In this document: in pieces, positions 8,064-15,235 of the stretch
How positions within the stretch are numbered: position 1 is the first letter of the stretch
Layout of the letters: every line of letters begins with the position of its first letter
From: Gemmatimonadota bacterium
GTDB lineage: Bacteria; Gemmatimonadota; Gemmatimonadetes; Palauibacterales; Palauibacteraceae
DNA length: 17,828 nucleotides
Direction: 5' to 3'
NCBI GenBank assembly: GCA_030598525.1
Contig: JAUVPT010000014.1
Location: forward strand, 1 to 17,828
Position numbers and translations under genes: made by a program
The notes under the pieces: model-generated
Database searches by the model: none
What the model was told of the DNA's origin: nothing
What the model saw: the letters and a program-made list of their open reading frames with translations, nothing else

Positions 8064-9368
8064 CTAAGACCGCCTCAGTCGGCTCGCGAACGCTCCATCG
8101 GTGTCCCATTTCCACGGCAGCACCCGAAGGTCGCCGTTCTCATCCGTCGCTCCATCGGGTACCCACGTCGGCTCCGGCGGCTCCCTCCTGAAGTCGCCGT
8201 GCCGGACCAGAAAACCCTCGACCTGCTCCTCGTTCTCCTCTGCCTCGAGAGAACACGTCGCGTATACGAGCAGCCCTCCGGGCTCCACCAGGTCCGCCAT
8301 CGCATCGAGCAGCTCGCGCTGTAACGCCACGAGCGAATCGAGCTTGTCCTGGCCGAGGCGCCACCGGGCATCCGGGCGCCGTCGCAGCACACCCGTGCCC
8401 GTGCAGGGCGCATCGAGCAGGACCGTTCGCGCGCCTCGGATCGCCGGTGCACGTGCGTCCGCCAGCAACAGGCGGACATCCAGCCCGAGCCGAGCGACCG
8501 GTTCGCGCAGCCGGTCAAGGCGGCGGGCACTCACGTCCGCGGCCACGAATGGACGCGCATCCCGGGCCTGCCACGCCAGGGCAAGGGTCTTTCCGCCCGG
8601 CGCCGCACAAGCATCCAGGACGGGACCCAGTAGTCCATCGCCCACGTAGTCTACCACCGCGGAGGCGGCGGGGTCCTGCACGACGGACGGAAGACTCCCG
8701 ACCACTCGTTCCGGCTGACCCTCACTGACGCGAAACATGGACTTCCAGCCGGGCTCCGGGACCAACCGGACCCCATCGGCCGGCGTGAGATCACGGTCCG
8801 AATCCACCTCTCCCCCCAGCACTCGCACCGTTACCGGTGGAGCCAGGTTATCATTCTCCACCAGACGACGAACCGAGGCAAGCGGCCAGCGGGACAGCCA
8901 CCGCCGGATCAGCCAACGGGGGTGCGATCCCCATGTCGTAAGATACCCCTCGGCATCCCCTTCCGGATCGGGAAACGCTCCCTCCTGCGGGCCCTCTCTC
9001 GCGGCTCGTCGGAGAACCGCGTTCGCCAGCCCGCCGGCCTTCGGTCCGACGGTCCGCTTGAGTCCCCGCACCGTCTCGTCCACGGCCGCATGGTCCGGCA
9101 CGCGGGTCTCCCTCACCTGGTACAGGCCGAGGCGCAGCCAGTGGAGTACGCGAGAATCGAGGCGACGAATCGGCCTGTCGAGCAGTAGTGCCAACTCAGC
9201 ATCGAGGCGGGATCGCAGCCGTATCGAGCCGTACGCCAACTCGAGGGCCAGCCCGCGGTCCGCGGCCTGGAGATTCGACAGGCGACGCGATGCGGCGTGA
9301 TCGGCGAATTCGCCGCGATCCACGTCGCACAGGGTGTGAAAGGCGGCGAGGCGGGGGTCGTCCTCCAT
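8064..9368 (-). CDS. rsmB: 16S rRNA (cytosine-967-C5)-methyltransferase RsmB
   Basis: Predicted 434 aa. The N-terminal NusB-like RNA-binding domain covers about residues 1-135 ('DPRLAAFHTLCDVDRGEFAD...', 'HAAVDETVRGLKR'), followed by the SAM-dependent m5C methyltransferase fold. Motif I CAAPGGK is at 254-260, motif IV DAPCTGTG at 319-326 with Cys322, and motif VI YATCS with Cys372. The two cysteines match E. coli Cys325 and Cys375 (product release and nucleophile), so the enzyme looks active. It methylates C967 of 16S rRNA in the cytoplasm. The ATG at 9368 follows GGGAGAGG and leaves a 17-base gap after thiG. An upstream ATG at 9428 would overlap thiG by 43 bases. In E. coli this gene follows def-fmt directly, but here three thiamine genes intervene. 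Confidence 0.96.
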   Translation of the reverse strand: MEDDPRLAAFHTLCDVDRGEFADHAASRRLSNLQAADRGLALELAYGSIRLRSRLDAELALLLDRPIRRLDSRVLHWLRLGLYQVRETRVPDHAAVDETVRGLKRTVGPKAGGLANAVLRRAAREGPQEGAFPDPEGDAEGYLTTWGSHPRWLIRRWLSRWPLASVRRLVENDNLAPPVTVRVLGGEVDSDRDLTPADGVRLVPEPGWKSMFRVSEGQPERVVGSLPSVVQDPAASAVVDYVGDGLLGPVLDACAAPGGKTLALAWQARDARPFVAADVSARRLDRLREPVARLGLDVRLLLADARAPAIRGARTVLLDAPCTGTGVLRRRPDARWRLGQDKLDSLVALQRELLDAMADLVEPGGLLVYATCSLEAEENEEQVEGFLVRHGDFRREPPEPTWVPDGATDENGDLRVLPWKWDTDGAFASRLRRS

Positions 9369-9385
9369 CCTCTCCCGGTCCCGAC

Positions 9386-10192
9386 TCAATCCAGCATGCC
9401 CGTGGTCGGGCTGGAGGGCACGCCCCATTCACGCTTCGGCATTCGACCGGCCAGCCACGCGGCCCTGCCGGCCTCGACGGCCTGGCGCATCGCATGGGCC
9501 ATGAGCACTGGATGGTCGGCCGCCGCCAACGCCGTGTTCATGAGGATTCCGTCGACGCCCTGCTCCATCGTGGCACAGGCGTCGGAGGCAGTCCCGACTC
9601 CCGCGTCGACGATGACCGGGACGTCCAGCCGGCTCTTGAGAAGCCGGATGTTCACCGGGTTGAGCAGCCCGAGCCCGCTGCCGATCGGTGAGGCCAGCGG
9701 CATGACGGCCGCCGCGCCCGCCTCCTGGAGCTTCAGGGCCGTGATCAGGTCGTCATTGGTGTATGGCAGCACCGTGAACCCCTCCGCCACGAGGGTCCGC
9801 GTCGCTGCGAGCAGCGCTTCCGTGTCGGGGAGCAGTGTCTCCTGGTCGCCGATCACCTCGAGCTTCACCCAGTCGCTGAGCCCCGCTTCCCGACCCAGTC
9901 GGGCGTAGCGCACCGCGTCTTCCTCCGTGTAGCACCCCGCCGTGTTGGGAAGGAGGAAGAACTCCTTCGGGTCGAGGTGGTGCAGCAGGCTCTCCTCCCT
10001 GGATGCGTCGAGATCGACGCGCCGCACCGCGACCGTAACCATCTCCGCGCCCGAGGCCCTCAGAGCCGCGACCGTCTGCTCGGCGTCCCTGTACTTGCCT
10101 GTGCCGACGATCAGTCGTGACTCGAACGTCCGCCCCCCGATCGTCAGGGGGTTCGGATCCGCCGCCATCCCGCTTCTCATGACCGTGCTCAT
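9386..10192 (-). CDS. thiG: Thiazole synthase ThiG
   Basis: A TIM-barrel enzyme that builds the thiazole phosphate ring of thiamine from 1-deoxy-xylulose-5-phosphate, dehydroglycine and the sulfur carried on ThiS thiocarboxylate. About 268 aa if it starts at ATG 10192. Visible: 'LTIGGRTFESRLIVGTGKY' at the N-terminus, 'MVTVAVRRVD' strand 2, 'LLPNTAGC', the Schiff-base lysine Lys110 in 'WVKLEVIGD', 'PLASPIGSGLGL' phosphate-binding loop and 'VIVDAGVGTASDA', all as in the family. The start is uncertain. CAGGAG lies at 10207-10212, 14 bases before ATG 10192, which is long. In-frame ATGs at 10180 and 10168 are alternatives, and the last gives an N-terminus closer to B. subtilis ThiG. It follows thiS closely. 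ThiF and the dehydroglycine source (ThiO or ThiH) are not in the window. Confidence 0.96.
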   Translation of the reverse strand: MSTVMRSGMAADPNPLTIGGRTFESRLIVGTGKYRDAEQTVAALRASGAEMVTVAVRRVDLDASREESLLHHLDPKEFFLLPNTAGCYTEEDAVRYARLGREAGLSDWVKLEVIGDQETLLPDTEALLAATRTLVAEGFTVLPYTNDDLITALKLQEAGAAAVMPLASPIGSGLGLLNPVNIRLLKSRLDVPVIVDAGVGTASDACATMEQGVDGILMNTALAAADHPVLMAHAMRQAVEAGRAAWLAGRMPKREWGVPSSPTTGMLD

Positions 10193-10220
10193 GTGTCGAC
10201 TCGAAACTCCTGTATGTGAC

Positions 10221-10424
10221 TCAACCGCCGCCCACGAAGTGGACGATCTCAATTCGATCCCCGTCCCGCAGCGTTACGTCCGCGATCTCGGTTCGCCGGA
10301 TGATCTGCCCGTTCAGCTCCACGACCACCAGTCGCCCGTCCAACTCCATGTCCTCCAAGAGTCCGGCTACCGTACGGCCGTCGCCTACCTCCCGGCCCTT
10401 GCCATTGATCTCAACCCGAAGCAT
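10221..10424 (-). CDS. thiS: Sulfur carrier protein ThiS
   Basis: 67 aa, the usual size for this ubiquitin-fold carrier. The sequence runs 'MLRVEINGKGREV' (first strand pair), 'TVAGLLEDMELDGRLVVVELNG' (helix and central strand), 'RRTEIADVTLRDGDRIEIVHFVGGG' at the end. The C-terminal Gly-Gly, which is adenylated and turned into a thiocarboxylate, is intact. ThiS hands sulfur to ThiG, encoded immediately downstream. The ATG at 10424 is preceded by AAGGGGAAAGG, a strong ribosome site. A longer open frame extends upstream into the TenI-like gene, but that extension has no family similarity and would add about 168 residues, so it was rejected. It lies 32 bases after the TenI-like gene. Confidence 0.95.
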   Translation of the reverse strand: MLRVEINGKGREVGDGRTVAGLLEDMELDGRLVVVELNGQIIRRTEIADVTLRDGDRIEIVHFVGGG

Positions 10425-10456
10425 ACGCCTTTCCCCTTCCCTGTTCGCGCGCCGCG

Positions 10457-11125
10457 TTACCCGGTTCGCGATCCTGGTGACCGCCGGTTCGACTCTGCTG
10501 CACCGGACTCCGAAACCACGTCGATGAGCCGAAGGGCCGCGTCCACCGGGGCCGTCGCCTGCCAAACCGCGCGAATGACGGCGATCCCTGTGGCTCCTGC
10601 CGCAACGACCTGTCGCGCGTTGCCCGCGTCGATACCCCCGATCCCCACCACCGGCACGCCCGCTCCAACGCACGAGGTGACCAGCACGGGGCCGGCCGGA
10701 ACCCGGTCCGGGTGCGTAGCCGTGGAGAACACGGATCCAGCCACCAGGAAATCGGCTCCCTCGCTGGCCCTTTGCCGGGCTTCGCCGGCCGAGTGCACGG
10801 ACGCCCCGATGGCGAGACGCCTTCCCCGGAGCCTGAGAACCGCGTCCACCGGAAGCGCACCCGATCCGAGCTGGACAGCCTGCGCACCCGAGGTGAGCGC
10901 CACATCGACCCGGTCGTTGATCACACACCAGGCGCCACTGTCGGCCGCGGAGCTACCGAGCCGCTCCGCCAGTTCGTGGAAATCCCGACCACTCGTCCGG
11001 CGGAGCCTCAGATGAAGCGCGATTCGGTCGCGGCCAGCCGCGATCAGGTCCTCGGCTACCGCCCGGAATGTCGGGGCTTCCACGGCTTCGTCCGTCGCGA
11101 TCACGTGGAGGAGCGGCACGTTCAC
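10457..11125 (-). CDS. tenI: ThiE/TenI-family protein, probably thiazole tautomerase TenI-like
   Basis: 222 aa, a (beta/alpha)8 protein of the thiamine-phosphate-synthase superfamily. Family motifs are clear: 'CVINDRVDVAL' at 67-77, 'GASVHSAGEA' at 107-116, 'GADFLVAGSVFSTATHPD' at 123-140 and 'VPVVGIGGIDAGNARQVVAAGATGIAVI' at 157-184. Several ThiE substrate and Mg2+ residues are absent. The ThiE VHLGQxD segment is VQLGSGAL (84-91), the Q-x-R-x-K strand reads 'LHLRLR', and the Lys after the VF-T-T stretch is His138. VQL and SVHS (His111) match B. subtilis TenI, which aromatises the ThiG thiazole product. Adjacency to thiS-thiG fits that job. Its GTG start overlaps the fmt stop as GTGA, with GGAGG 13 bases upstream. 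The last 20 residues are polar and not conserved. A divergent ThiE is the alternative, and the family is certain. Confidence 0.85.
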   Translation of the reverse strand: MNVPLLHVIATDEAVEAPTFRAVAEDLIAAGRDRIALHLRLRRTSGRDFHELAERLGSSAADSGAWCVINDRVDVALTSGAQAVQLGSGALPVDAVLRLRGRRLAIGASVHSAGEARQRASEGADFLVAGSVFSTATHPDRVPAGPVLVTSCVGAGVPVVGIGGIDAGNARQVVAAGATGIAVIRAVWQATAPVDAALRLIDVVSESGAAESNRRSPGSRTG

Positions 11126-12054
11126 TCGAACGACTGACCCTCCGCCACACCCCTGCCGTGGATCCAGGACTCCGAGGTCATTCGGGGGCGGCCAGCCGGC
11201 TTGACCTCATGCAGGCGGATCGCGCCCGATCCCGTGGCCACAACCAGGCCCCGGGTGGGGTCCGCGGCGAGCACGCTGCCCGGCGGCCCCGTGCCGCCGG
11301 AGGGATCCAGTTCCGGGCCGAACACCTGTACCGCTTGTTCCTCGAGGGTGGTCCAGGCTCCGGGCCACGGATCGCATCCCCGGATCCACCGATCGAGCTC
11401 GGTCGCGGGAAGCCGCCAGTCCAGGCGGGCGCCTTCCCGGCTCATCTTGGGCGCGTAGGTGGCATGCTCGTGTACCTGCGGCTCCTCGCGCAGGACACCC
11501 GCCTCCATCTGGGCCAGGGCCTCAACCAGGGCCGTCGCACCGATCTCGGAGAGCATTTCGTACAGCTCGCCGGCCGTCAGGTCCGGCGGCAGCTCTACCG
11601 CCACCCGGTAGAGCACCGGTCCGGCGTCCAGTTCGCGGACCATGCGCATGATCGTCACGCCGGTATGCTCGTGTCCGCGGATGATCGCCCAGTTGACCGG
11701 CGCCGCCCCACGCAACTCGGGAAGCAGTGAGGCGTGGACGTTCACCGAACCACGTGACGGCAGCCCCAGCACTTCCTCGGTGAGGATCTCCCCGTACGCC
11801 GCTACGACCGAGATCTCCGGGTCCAGGTCGCGAAGCTGGGCCAGGAACTCCTCTCCCCGGGGTTTCTCGGGTTGGAGAACGGGGATGCCCTCTTCCACGG
11901 CCACGGCCTTGATCGCCCCGGGGCGCACGGCACGTCCTCGCCCGGCCGGCCGATCCGGCTGGGTGACGACTGCCACGACGGCGTGTCCTTCCTCCTGGAG
12001 GGCTCGTAGAGACGGTACGCCGAAGTCCGGCGTACCCCAGAAGAGGATTCTCAT
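11122..12054 (-). CDS. fmt: Methionyl-tRNA formyltransferase
   Basis: 310 aa (E. coli 315). It formylates Met-tRNAfMet with 10-formyl-tetrahydrofolate so that translation can initiate. The N-terminal Rossmann formyltransferase domain (about 1-200) has 'FWGTPDFGVPSLRAL' at 5-19, 'VVTQPDRPAGRGR', and the catalytic loop 'VNVHASLLPELRGAAPVNWAI' at 104-124, which holds Asn105, His107 and the SLLP motif. Catalytic Asp143 is in 'RELDAGPVL'. The C-terminal OB-like tRNA-binding domain begins near residue 205 ('YAPKMSREGARLDW...'). The ATG at 12054 has GGGGA six to seven bases upstream. It follows def, the enzyme that later removes the same formyl group, in the order seen in many bacteria, and its TGA overlaps the GTG of the TenI-like gene. 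Confidence 0.97.
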   Translation of the reverse strand: MRILFWGTPDFGVPSLRALQEEGHAVVAVVTQPDRPAGRGRAVRPGAIKAVAVEEGIPVLQPEKPRGEEFLAQLRDLDPEISVVAAYGEILTEEVLGLPSRGSVNVHASLLPELRGAAPVNWAIIRGHEHTGVTIMRMVRELDAGPVLYRVAVELPPDLTAGELYEMLSEIGATALVEALAQMEAGVLREEPQVHEHATYAPKMSREGARLDWRLPATELDRWIRGCDPWPGAWTTLEEQAVQVFGPELDPSGGTGPPGSVLAADPTRGLVVATGSGAIRLHEVKPAGRPRMTSESWIHGRGVAEGQSFE

Positions 12055-12097
12055 GCGCTGTCCCCGTCGATTCCGCAGCCGCGTTTCAGAATGGCGT

Positions 12098-12601
12098 CTA
12101 TCGCTTCGACTCGTCCATCTTCGACCACTTCTTGAGGAGCATGCGACGCTTGAGGGGGCTCACTCGATCGATGAACAGGACGCCATCGAGATGGTCCTTC
12201 TCGTGCTGAAGACACCGGCTCAAGAGTCCCTCCGCCTCGATGCGTACGGGCTCTCCGTCCCGATCCAGGCCCTCGACCACGACATGCCCGCTTCGCTCCA
12301 CGATTTCGTCGAGCCCCGGAATGCTCAGGCAGCCCTCCAGTTCCTTCTGCTTGCCCGTAGCCTCGACGATCCGGGGATTGACCATCACCCCGGGCTCGAT
12401 CTCGTCATCCCTCACATCATACACGAACACGCGGCTGGAGACCCCGATCTGGGGCGCCGCAAGCCCAATTCCGTCCTCCGCGTACATCGTCTCGAGGAGA
12501 TCGTCCACCAGGGCGCGGACGTCGTCATCGACCGCGTCCACCTCCCCGCACATCTCCCGCAACACGGGATCGCCCAGAAACCGTACCTCGCGCACGCTCA
12601 C
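12098..12601 (-). CDS. def: Peptide deformylase
   Basis: 167 aa from a GTG start, the usual length. It is a metallo-enzyme that removes the formyl group from nascent peptides at the ribosome exit. The three signature motifs are intact: GIGLAAPQ at 44-51, EGCLS at 89-93 (metal ligand Cys91) and QHEKDH at 132-137 (HExxH type, ligands His133 and His137, catalytic Glu134). The tail is basic ('LKRRMLLKKWSKMDESKR'), as often seen for ribosome contact. The GTG at 12601 begins 'VSVREVRFLGDPVLR' and leaves a 34-base gap after yajC. An ATG at 12706 would overlap yajC by 71 bases and add 35 Arg-rich residues without family similarity, so I rejected it. The AGGA before the GTG is somewhat distant (about 13 bases), and a second GTG at 12595 is possible. 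Confidence 0.96.
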   Translation of the reverse strand: MSVREVRFLGDPVLREMCGEVDAVDDDVRALVDDLLETMYAEDGIGLAAPQIGVSSRVFVYDVRDDEIEPGVMVNPRIVEATGKQKELEGCLSIPGLDEIVERSGHVVVEGLDRDGEPVRIEAEGLLSRCLQHEKDHLDGVLFIDRVSPLKRRMLLKKWSKMDESKR

Positions 12602-12635
12602 GTCAGCCGTTTTTTCCTGGCGTCTGCTGGCACGC

Positions 12636-12950
12636 TCATTCCTTGGCCGGCGAACCGCCGGCCCTGCGTCCGATCTTGGACCGCTCGACCTCGAGCCGTG
12701 TGTCATCAGCCGTCTTGATCGTCATGCGATCGTCCGTGAGATGGACGATCTTGCCGATGATCCCACCGATCGTGACGACCTCATCGCCCCGACTCAGGGA
12801 CTTCACCATCTCGTCGTGAGACTTCTGCTGCTTCCGCTGCGGCCGGATGAGCAGGAAATAGAAGATCAGAAAGATGGCACCGAACATGAACACCGTGCCG
12901 AACGGATTCGGCCCGCCTGGCGTCGCCTGAAGAAGTGAGAGGATCAGCAC
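12636..12950 (-). CDS. yajC: Preprotein translocase accessory subunit YajC
   Basis: 104 aa, a single-pass inner-membrane protein that associates with SecDF of the Sec translocon. The N-terminus is short and Gly/Pro-rich, one helix at about 19-35 ('TVFMFGAIFLIFYFLLI') is followed at once by the family signature 'RPQRKQQK', and the cytoplasmic part holds the conserved 'SLSRGDEVVTIGGIIGKIV' segment at 51-69. The start is GTG at 12950 with AGGAG seven bases upstream. secD and secF, which often follow, are absent: the next gene is def. The preceding gene is tgt, as in the widespread queA-tgt-yajC order. Confidence 0.96.
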   Translation of the reverse strand: MLILSLLQATPGGPNPFGTVFMFGAIFLIFYFLLIRPQRKQQKSHDEMVKSLSRGDEVVTIGGIIGKIVHLTDDRMTIKTADDTRLEVERSKIGRRAGGSPAKE

Positions 12951-12957
12951 TTTTCGT

Positions 12958-12962
12958 CTCCT
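12958..12962 (-). promoter_or_regulatory. Ribosome binding site of yajC
   Basis: AGGAG on the minus strand, seven bases before the GTG at 12950, within the 67-base gap after tgt. It supports GTG as the true start. Nothing else is recognisable in this gap, which has no clear promoter or T-tailed hairpin. Confidence 0.6.
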
Positions 12963-13017
12963 GGTGGCCCTTTCCCGCGGCGAGCGGGCGTGGCCTTCCT
13001 TGGTTCAGTTGTCTCGT

Positions 13018-14172
13018 TCAACCACTTAACTTAACGGATCCGGAGCGGTATCGCTCCAACCACGCATCCGCCCAGAACTCGAACTCGAAAGCGAGCACGG
13101 CCGCTCTTGCTTGGACGGTCTGGTCGATCAGAAACGCCAGGTTGTGGAGCGACAGGAGCCTCAGCCCAAGGAGCTCATCCGCTACGAACAGATGGCGCAG
13201 ATACGCGCGTGTGTAGTTGCGGCAGCACTCGCACTGGCAGTCCGGGTCCAACGGCCGTCCGTCGCGAGCCAGGTTCGCCCTCTTCACGTTCAGGCGTCCG
13301 TCCCGTGTGAACGCCGTTCCGTTGCGACCATTTCGGGTCGGGGCCACGCAGTCGAACATGTCCACCCCCCGCCGGACGGCCTCCACGAGGTCCTCCGGAT
13401 ACCCGACGCCCATCAGGTAGCGGGGAAGAGACGACGGCATGGCAGGCTCGAGGACCTCCAGCATTTCCAGGGTCACGTCCTTCGGCTCTCCGACCGACAG
13501 TCCTCCGATGCCGAGACCCGGCCACTCGCCCAACTCGAGCGTTCGCTGAAGGGACTCCGCCCGAAGGTCACCGAACGAGGCGCCCTGGATGATCGGAAAC
13601 AGGAGTCCCGGCCCGACGTCTTCGTCCCCCAGGTCGGCGTGCCGGGCACGGCATCGCTCGAGCCACAGGATGGTCCGGTCCAGGGCCTCGCGTGCCGTTG
13701 GACGGTCCGCCTGTCCGGGCGGACACTCGTCCAGCGCCATCATGATGTCCGATCCGAGCACGGCCTGGATCTCCACGGCCCGTTCGGGCGTCAGCAGATG
13801 CCTGGAGCCGTCGATGTGACTCTGGAAGGTGACGCCCTCGTCTTCCACCCGATTGATGCGGGCGAGCGAGAACACCTGGAACCCGCCCGAGTCGGTGAGA
13901 ATGGGCCCGTCCCAGTGCATGAACCGATGCAGCCCTCCCATCTCGGCCATCACCTCGGTGCCCGGGCGCAGGTACAGGTGATACGTGTTCGCAAGGATGA
14001 TCCGCGATCCGATCGAGCACAGGTCTTCGGGCGTGAGCGATTTCACCGTGCCCTGCGTGCCCACGGGCATGAAACAGGGGGTCGGGACTTCACCGCGCGG
14101 CAGCGTGAGGAGACCGGCGCGCGCCCGGCCATCCACCCCTTCGATTCTGAATCGCCCGTTCGTTCCGCTCAT
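13018..14172 (-). CDS. tgt: Queuine tRNA-ribosyltransferase (bacterial TGT)
   Basis: 384 aa (E. coli 375). A zinc TIM-barrel enzyme that swaps guanine-34 of GUN-anticodon tRNAs for preQ1. Visible: 'MPVGTQGTVKSLTPEDL' and 'ILANTYHLYLRPG' near the N-terminus, 'ILTDSGGFQVFSL' with the general acid/base Asp94, 'PIIQGASFGDLR' and 'GLGIGGLSVGEP' in the preQ1 pocket, nucleophile Asp274 in 'VDMFDCVAPTRNGRNG', and the zinc ligands Cys312, Cys314, Cys317 (CxCxxC) with His343. All catalytic and metal residues are present. The ATG at 14172 lies one base after the queA stop (TGA-G-ATG), and an ATG 108 bases upstream lies inside queA and was rejected. Together with QueA it gives tRNA insertion and epoxyqueuosine formation. 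The preQ1 synthesis genes are not here. Confidence 0.97.
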   Translation of the reverse strand: MSGTNGRFRIEGVDGRARAGLLTLPRGEVPTPCFMPVGTQGTVKSLTPEDLCSIGSRIILANTYHLYLRPGTEVMAEMGGLHRFMHWDGPILTDSGGFQVFSLARINRVEDEGVTFQSHIDGSRHLLTPERAVEIQAVLGSDIMMALDECPPGQADRPTAREALDRTILWLERCRARHADLGDEDVGPGLLFPIIQGASFGDLRAESLQRTLELGEWPGLGIGGLSVGEPKDVTLEMLEVLEPAMPSSLPRYLMGVGYPEDLVEAVRRGVDMFDCVAPTRNGRNGTAFTRDGRLNVKRANLARDGRPLDPDCQCECCRNYTRAYLRHLFVADELLGLRLLSLHNLAFLIDQTVQARAAVLAFEFEFWADAWLERYRSGSVKLSG

Positions 14173-14173
14173 C

Positions 14174-15235
14174 TCACACCACCAGCATGGCGTCACCGTA
14201 CGAATAGAATCGGTAACGCTGTTCGACCGCGTGACGGTACGCCTCCAACACCCGGTCGCGCCCGGCCAGGGCCGCGACAAGCATCAGCAGGCTGGACCGG
14301 GGAAGGTGGAAGTTGGTCAGCAACCCATCCACAGCTCTGAAGTGGTACGGTGGATGAATGAACAGGTCGGTCCAACCTGCGGTCGCCTCGAACGAGCCCT
14401 CCGCCGACGCCGCCGTTTCGAGCGTTCGGGCAGACGTCGTGCCCACGGCCCACACCCGTCGCCGGGCATCGCGTGTTCGATTCAGAAGTCGAGCGGACGT
14501 GTCTGGAATCTCGTACCACTCCGGGTGCATTCGGTGATCTTCCACCCGATTCGCATCTACCGGCCGGAACGTACCGACACCGACGTGCAGGGTGAGGGGA
14601 ACCACGCTCACTCCGACCTCTTCGATCCGCTCGATCAGGCCGGTCGTGAAGTGGAGTCCGGCCGTCGGCGCCGCGACACTCCCGCGTTCCCGTGCGTAGA
14701 CCGTCTGATAGCGCTCGCGATCCGCCGCGTTCCCCGGACGCCTGATGTACGGTGGCAGGGGGACTTCCCCGTGGCGCTCGACCAGATCCCACGGGTCTCC
14801 TTCGCCTTCGAGCCGCACCCGCCGGCTGCCGTCCGCGAACGAGTCCTCGACTCGAACCTCGAACCCGTCAGCGACCTCCACGACCCGGCCGGGTTTCAGC
14901 TTTCCGCCCGGACGGACCAGCGCCTGCCACGTCCGCCTCTCATCATCCTCCGTCAGCGGGCGAAGCAAGAGAATCTCCGCCCTGGCGCCGGTCGGCTTGC
15001 GACCGAGCAAGCGGGCCGGGAATACACGGGTGTCGTTGATGACGAGGGCATCCCCCTCGTCGAGGTATTCCAGGAGATCCGGGAACCCGCGATCCGCGAC
15101 GGATCCGGTCTGGCGATCGAGGACCAGGAGGCGGCTGTCGTCCCGCCGGTCCGCTGGCTGGCTGGCGACGAGGTCCTCGGGAAGCGGATAATCGAAATCG
15201 GCCGTGAGAAGCGAGGGCCCGCCTTCAGCTGTCAT
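14174..15235 (-). CDS. queA: S-adenosylmethionine:tRNA ribosyltransferase-isomerase QueA
   Basis: 353 aa (E. coli 356). It transfers and isomerises the ribosyl group of SAM onto preQ1-34 of tRNA, giving epoxyqueuosine. Family motifs run in order: 'FDYPLPEDLVASQPADRRDDSRLLVLDR' at the N-terminus, 'ALVINDTRVFPARLLGRK', 'GEVPLPPYIRR', 'ERYQTVYARERGSVAAPTAGLHFT', 'LTLHVGVGTFRPV', 'VWAVGTTSARTLE' and 'LLTNFHLPRSSLLMLVAALAG' close to the end. The ATG at 15235 was chosen because it begins the conserved N-terminus after a short leader and is preceded by CAGGA and a GGGG run. It overlaps the end of ruvB by 11 bases, whereas an ATG at 15283 would overlap by 59. tgt follows after one base, so both queuosine enzymes are probably translated together. 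Confidence 0.97.
   Translation of the reverse strand: MTAEGGPSLLTADFDYPLPEDLVASQPADRRDDSRLLVLDRQTGSVADRGFPDLLEYLDEGDALVINDTRVFPARLLGRKPTGARAEILLLRPLTEDDERRTWQALVRPGGKLKPGRVVEVADGFEVRVEDSFADGSRRVRLEGEGDPWDLVERHGEVPLPPYIRRPGNAADRERYQTVYARERGSVAAPTAGLHFTTGLIERIEEVGVSVVPLTLHVGVGTFRPVDANRVEDHRMHPEWYEIPDTSARLLNRTRDARRRVWAVGTTSARTLETAASAEGSFEATAGWTDLFIHPPYHFRAVDGLLTNFHLPRSSLLMLVAALAGRDRVLEAYRHAVEQRYRFYSYGDAMLVV

Noticed and set aside
10425..10928. Extended ThiS frame starting at 10928
   Set aside because: The added residues are an out-of-frame read of the TenI-like gene; the 67-residue ThiS from 10424 has a strong ribosome site and the usual family length.
9942..11015. Plus-strand open frame of 357 codons across thiG, thiS and the TenI-like gene
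   Set aside because: It crosses three real genes on the opposite strand and has no family similarity.
11126..11200. Possible TPP riboswitch before the thiamine genes
   Set aside because: The sequence before tenI is the coding end of fmt, with no room for and no sign of a THI-box.
12602..12706. Longer deformylase start at ATG 12706
   Set aside because: It overlaps yajC by 71 bases and adds an Arg-rich tail absent from the family.
13111..14340. Plus-strand open frame of 409 codons opposite tgt
   Set aside because: It lies antisense to a fully conserved gene and no recognisable domain is present.
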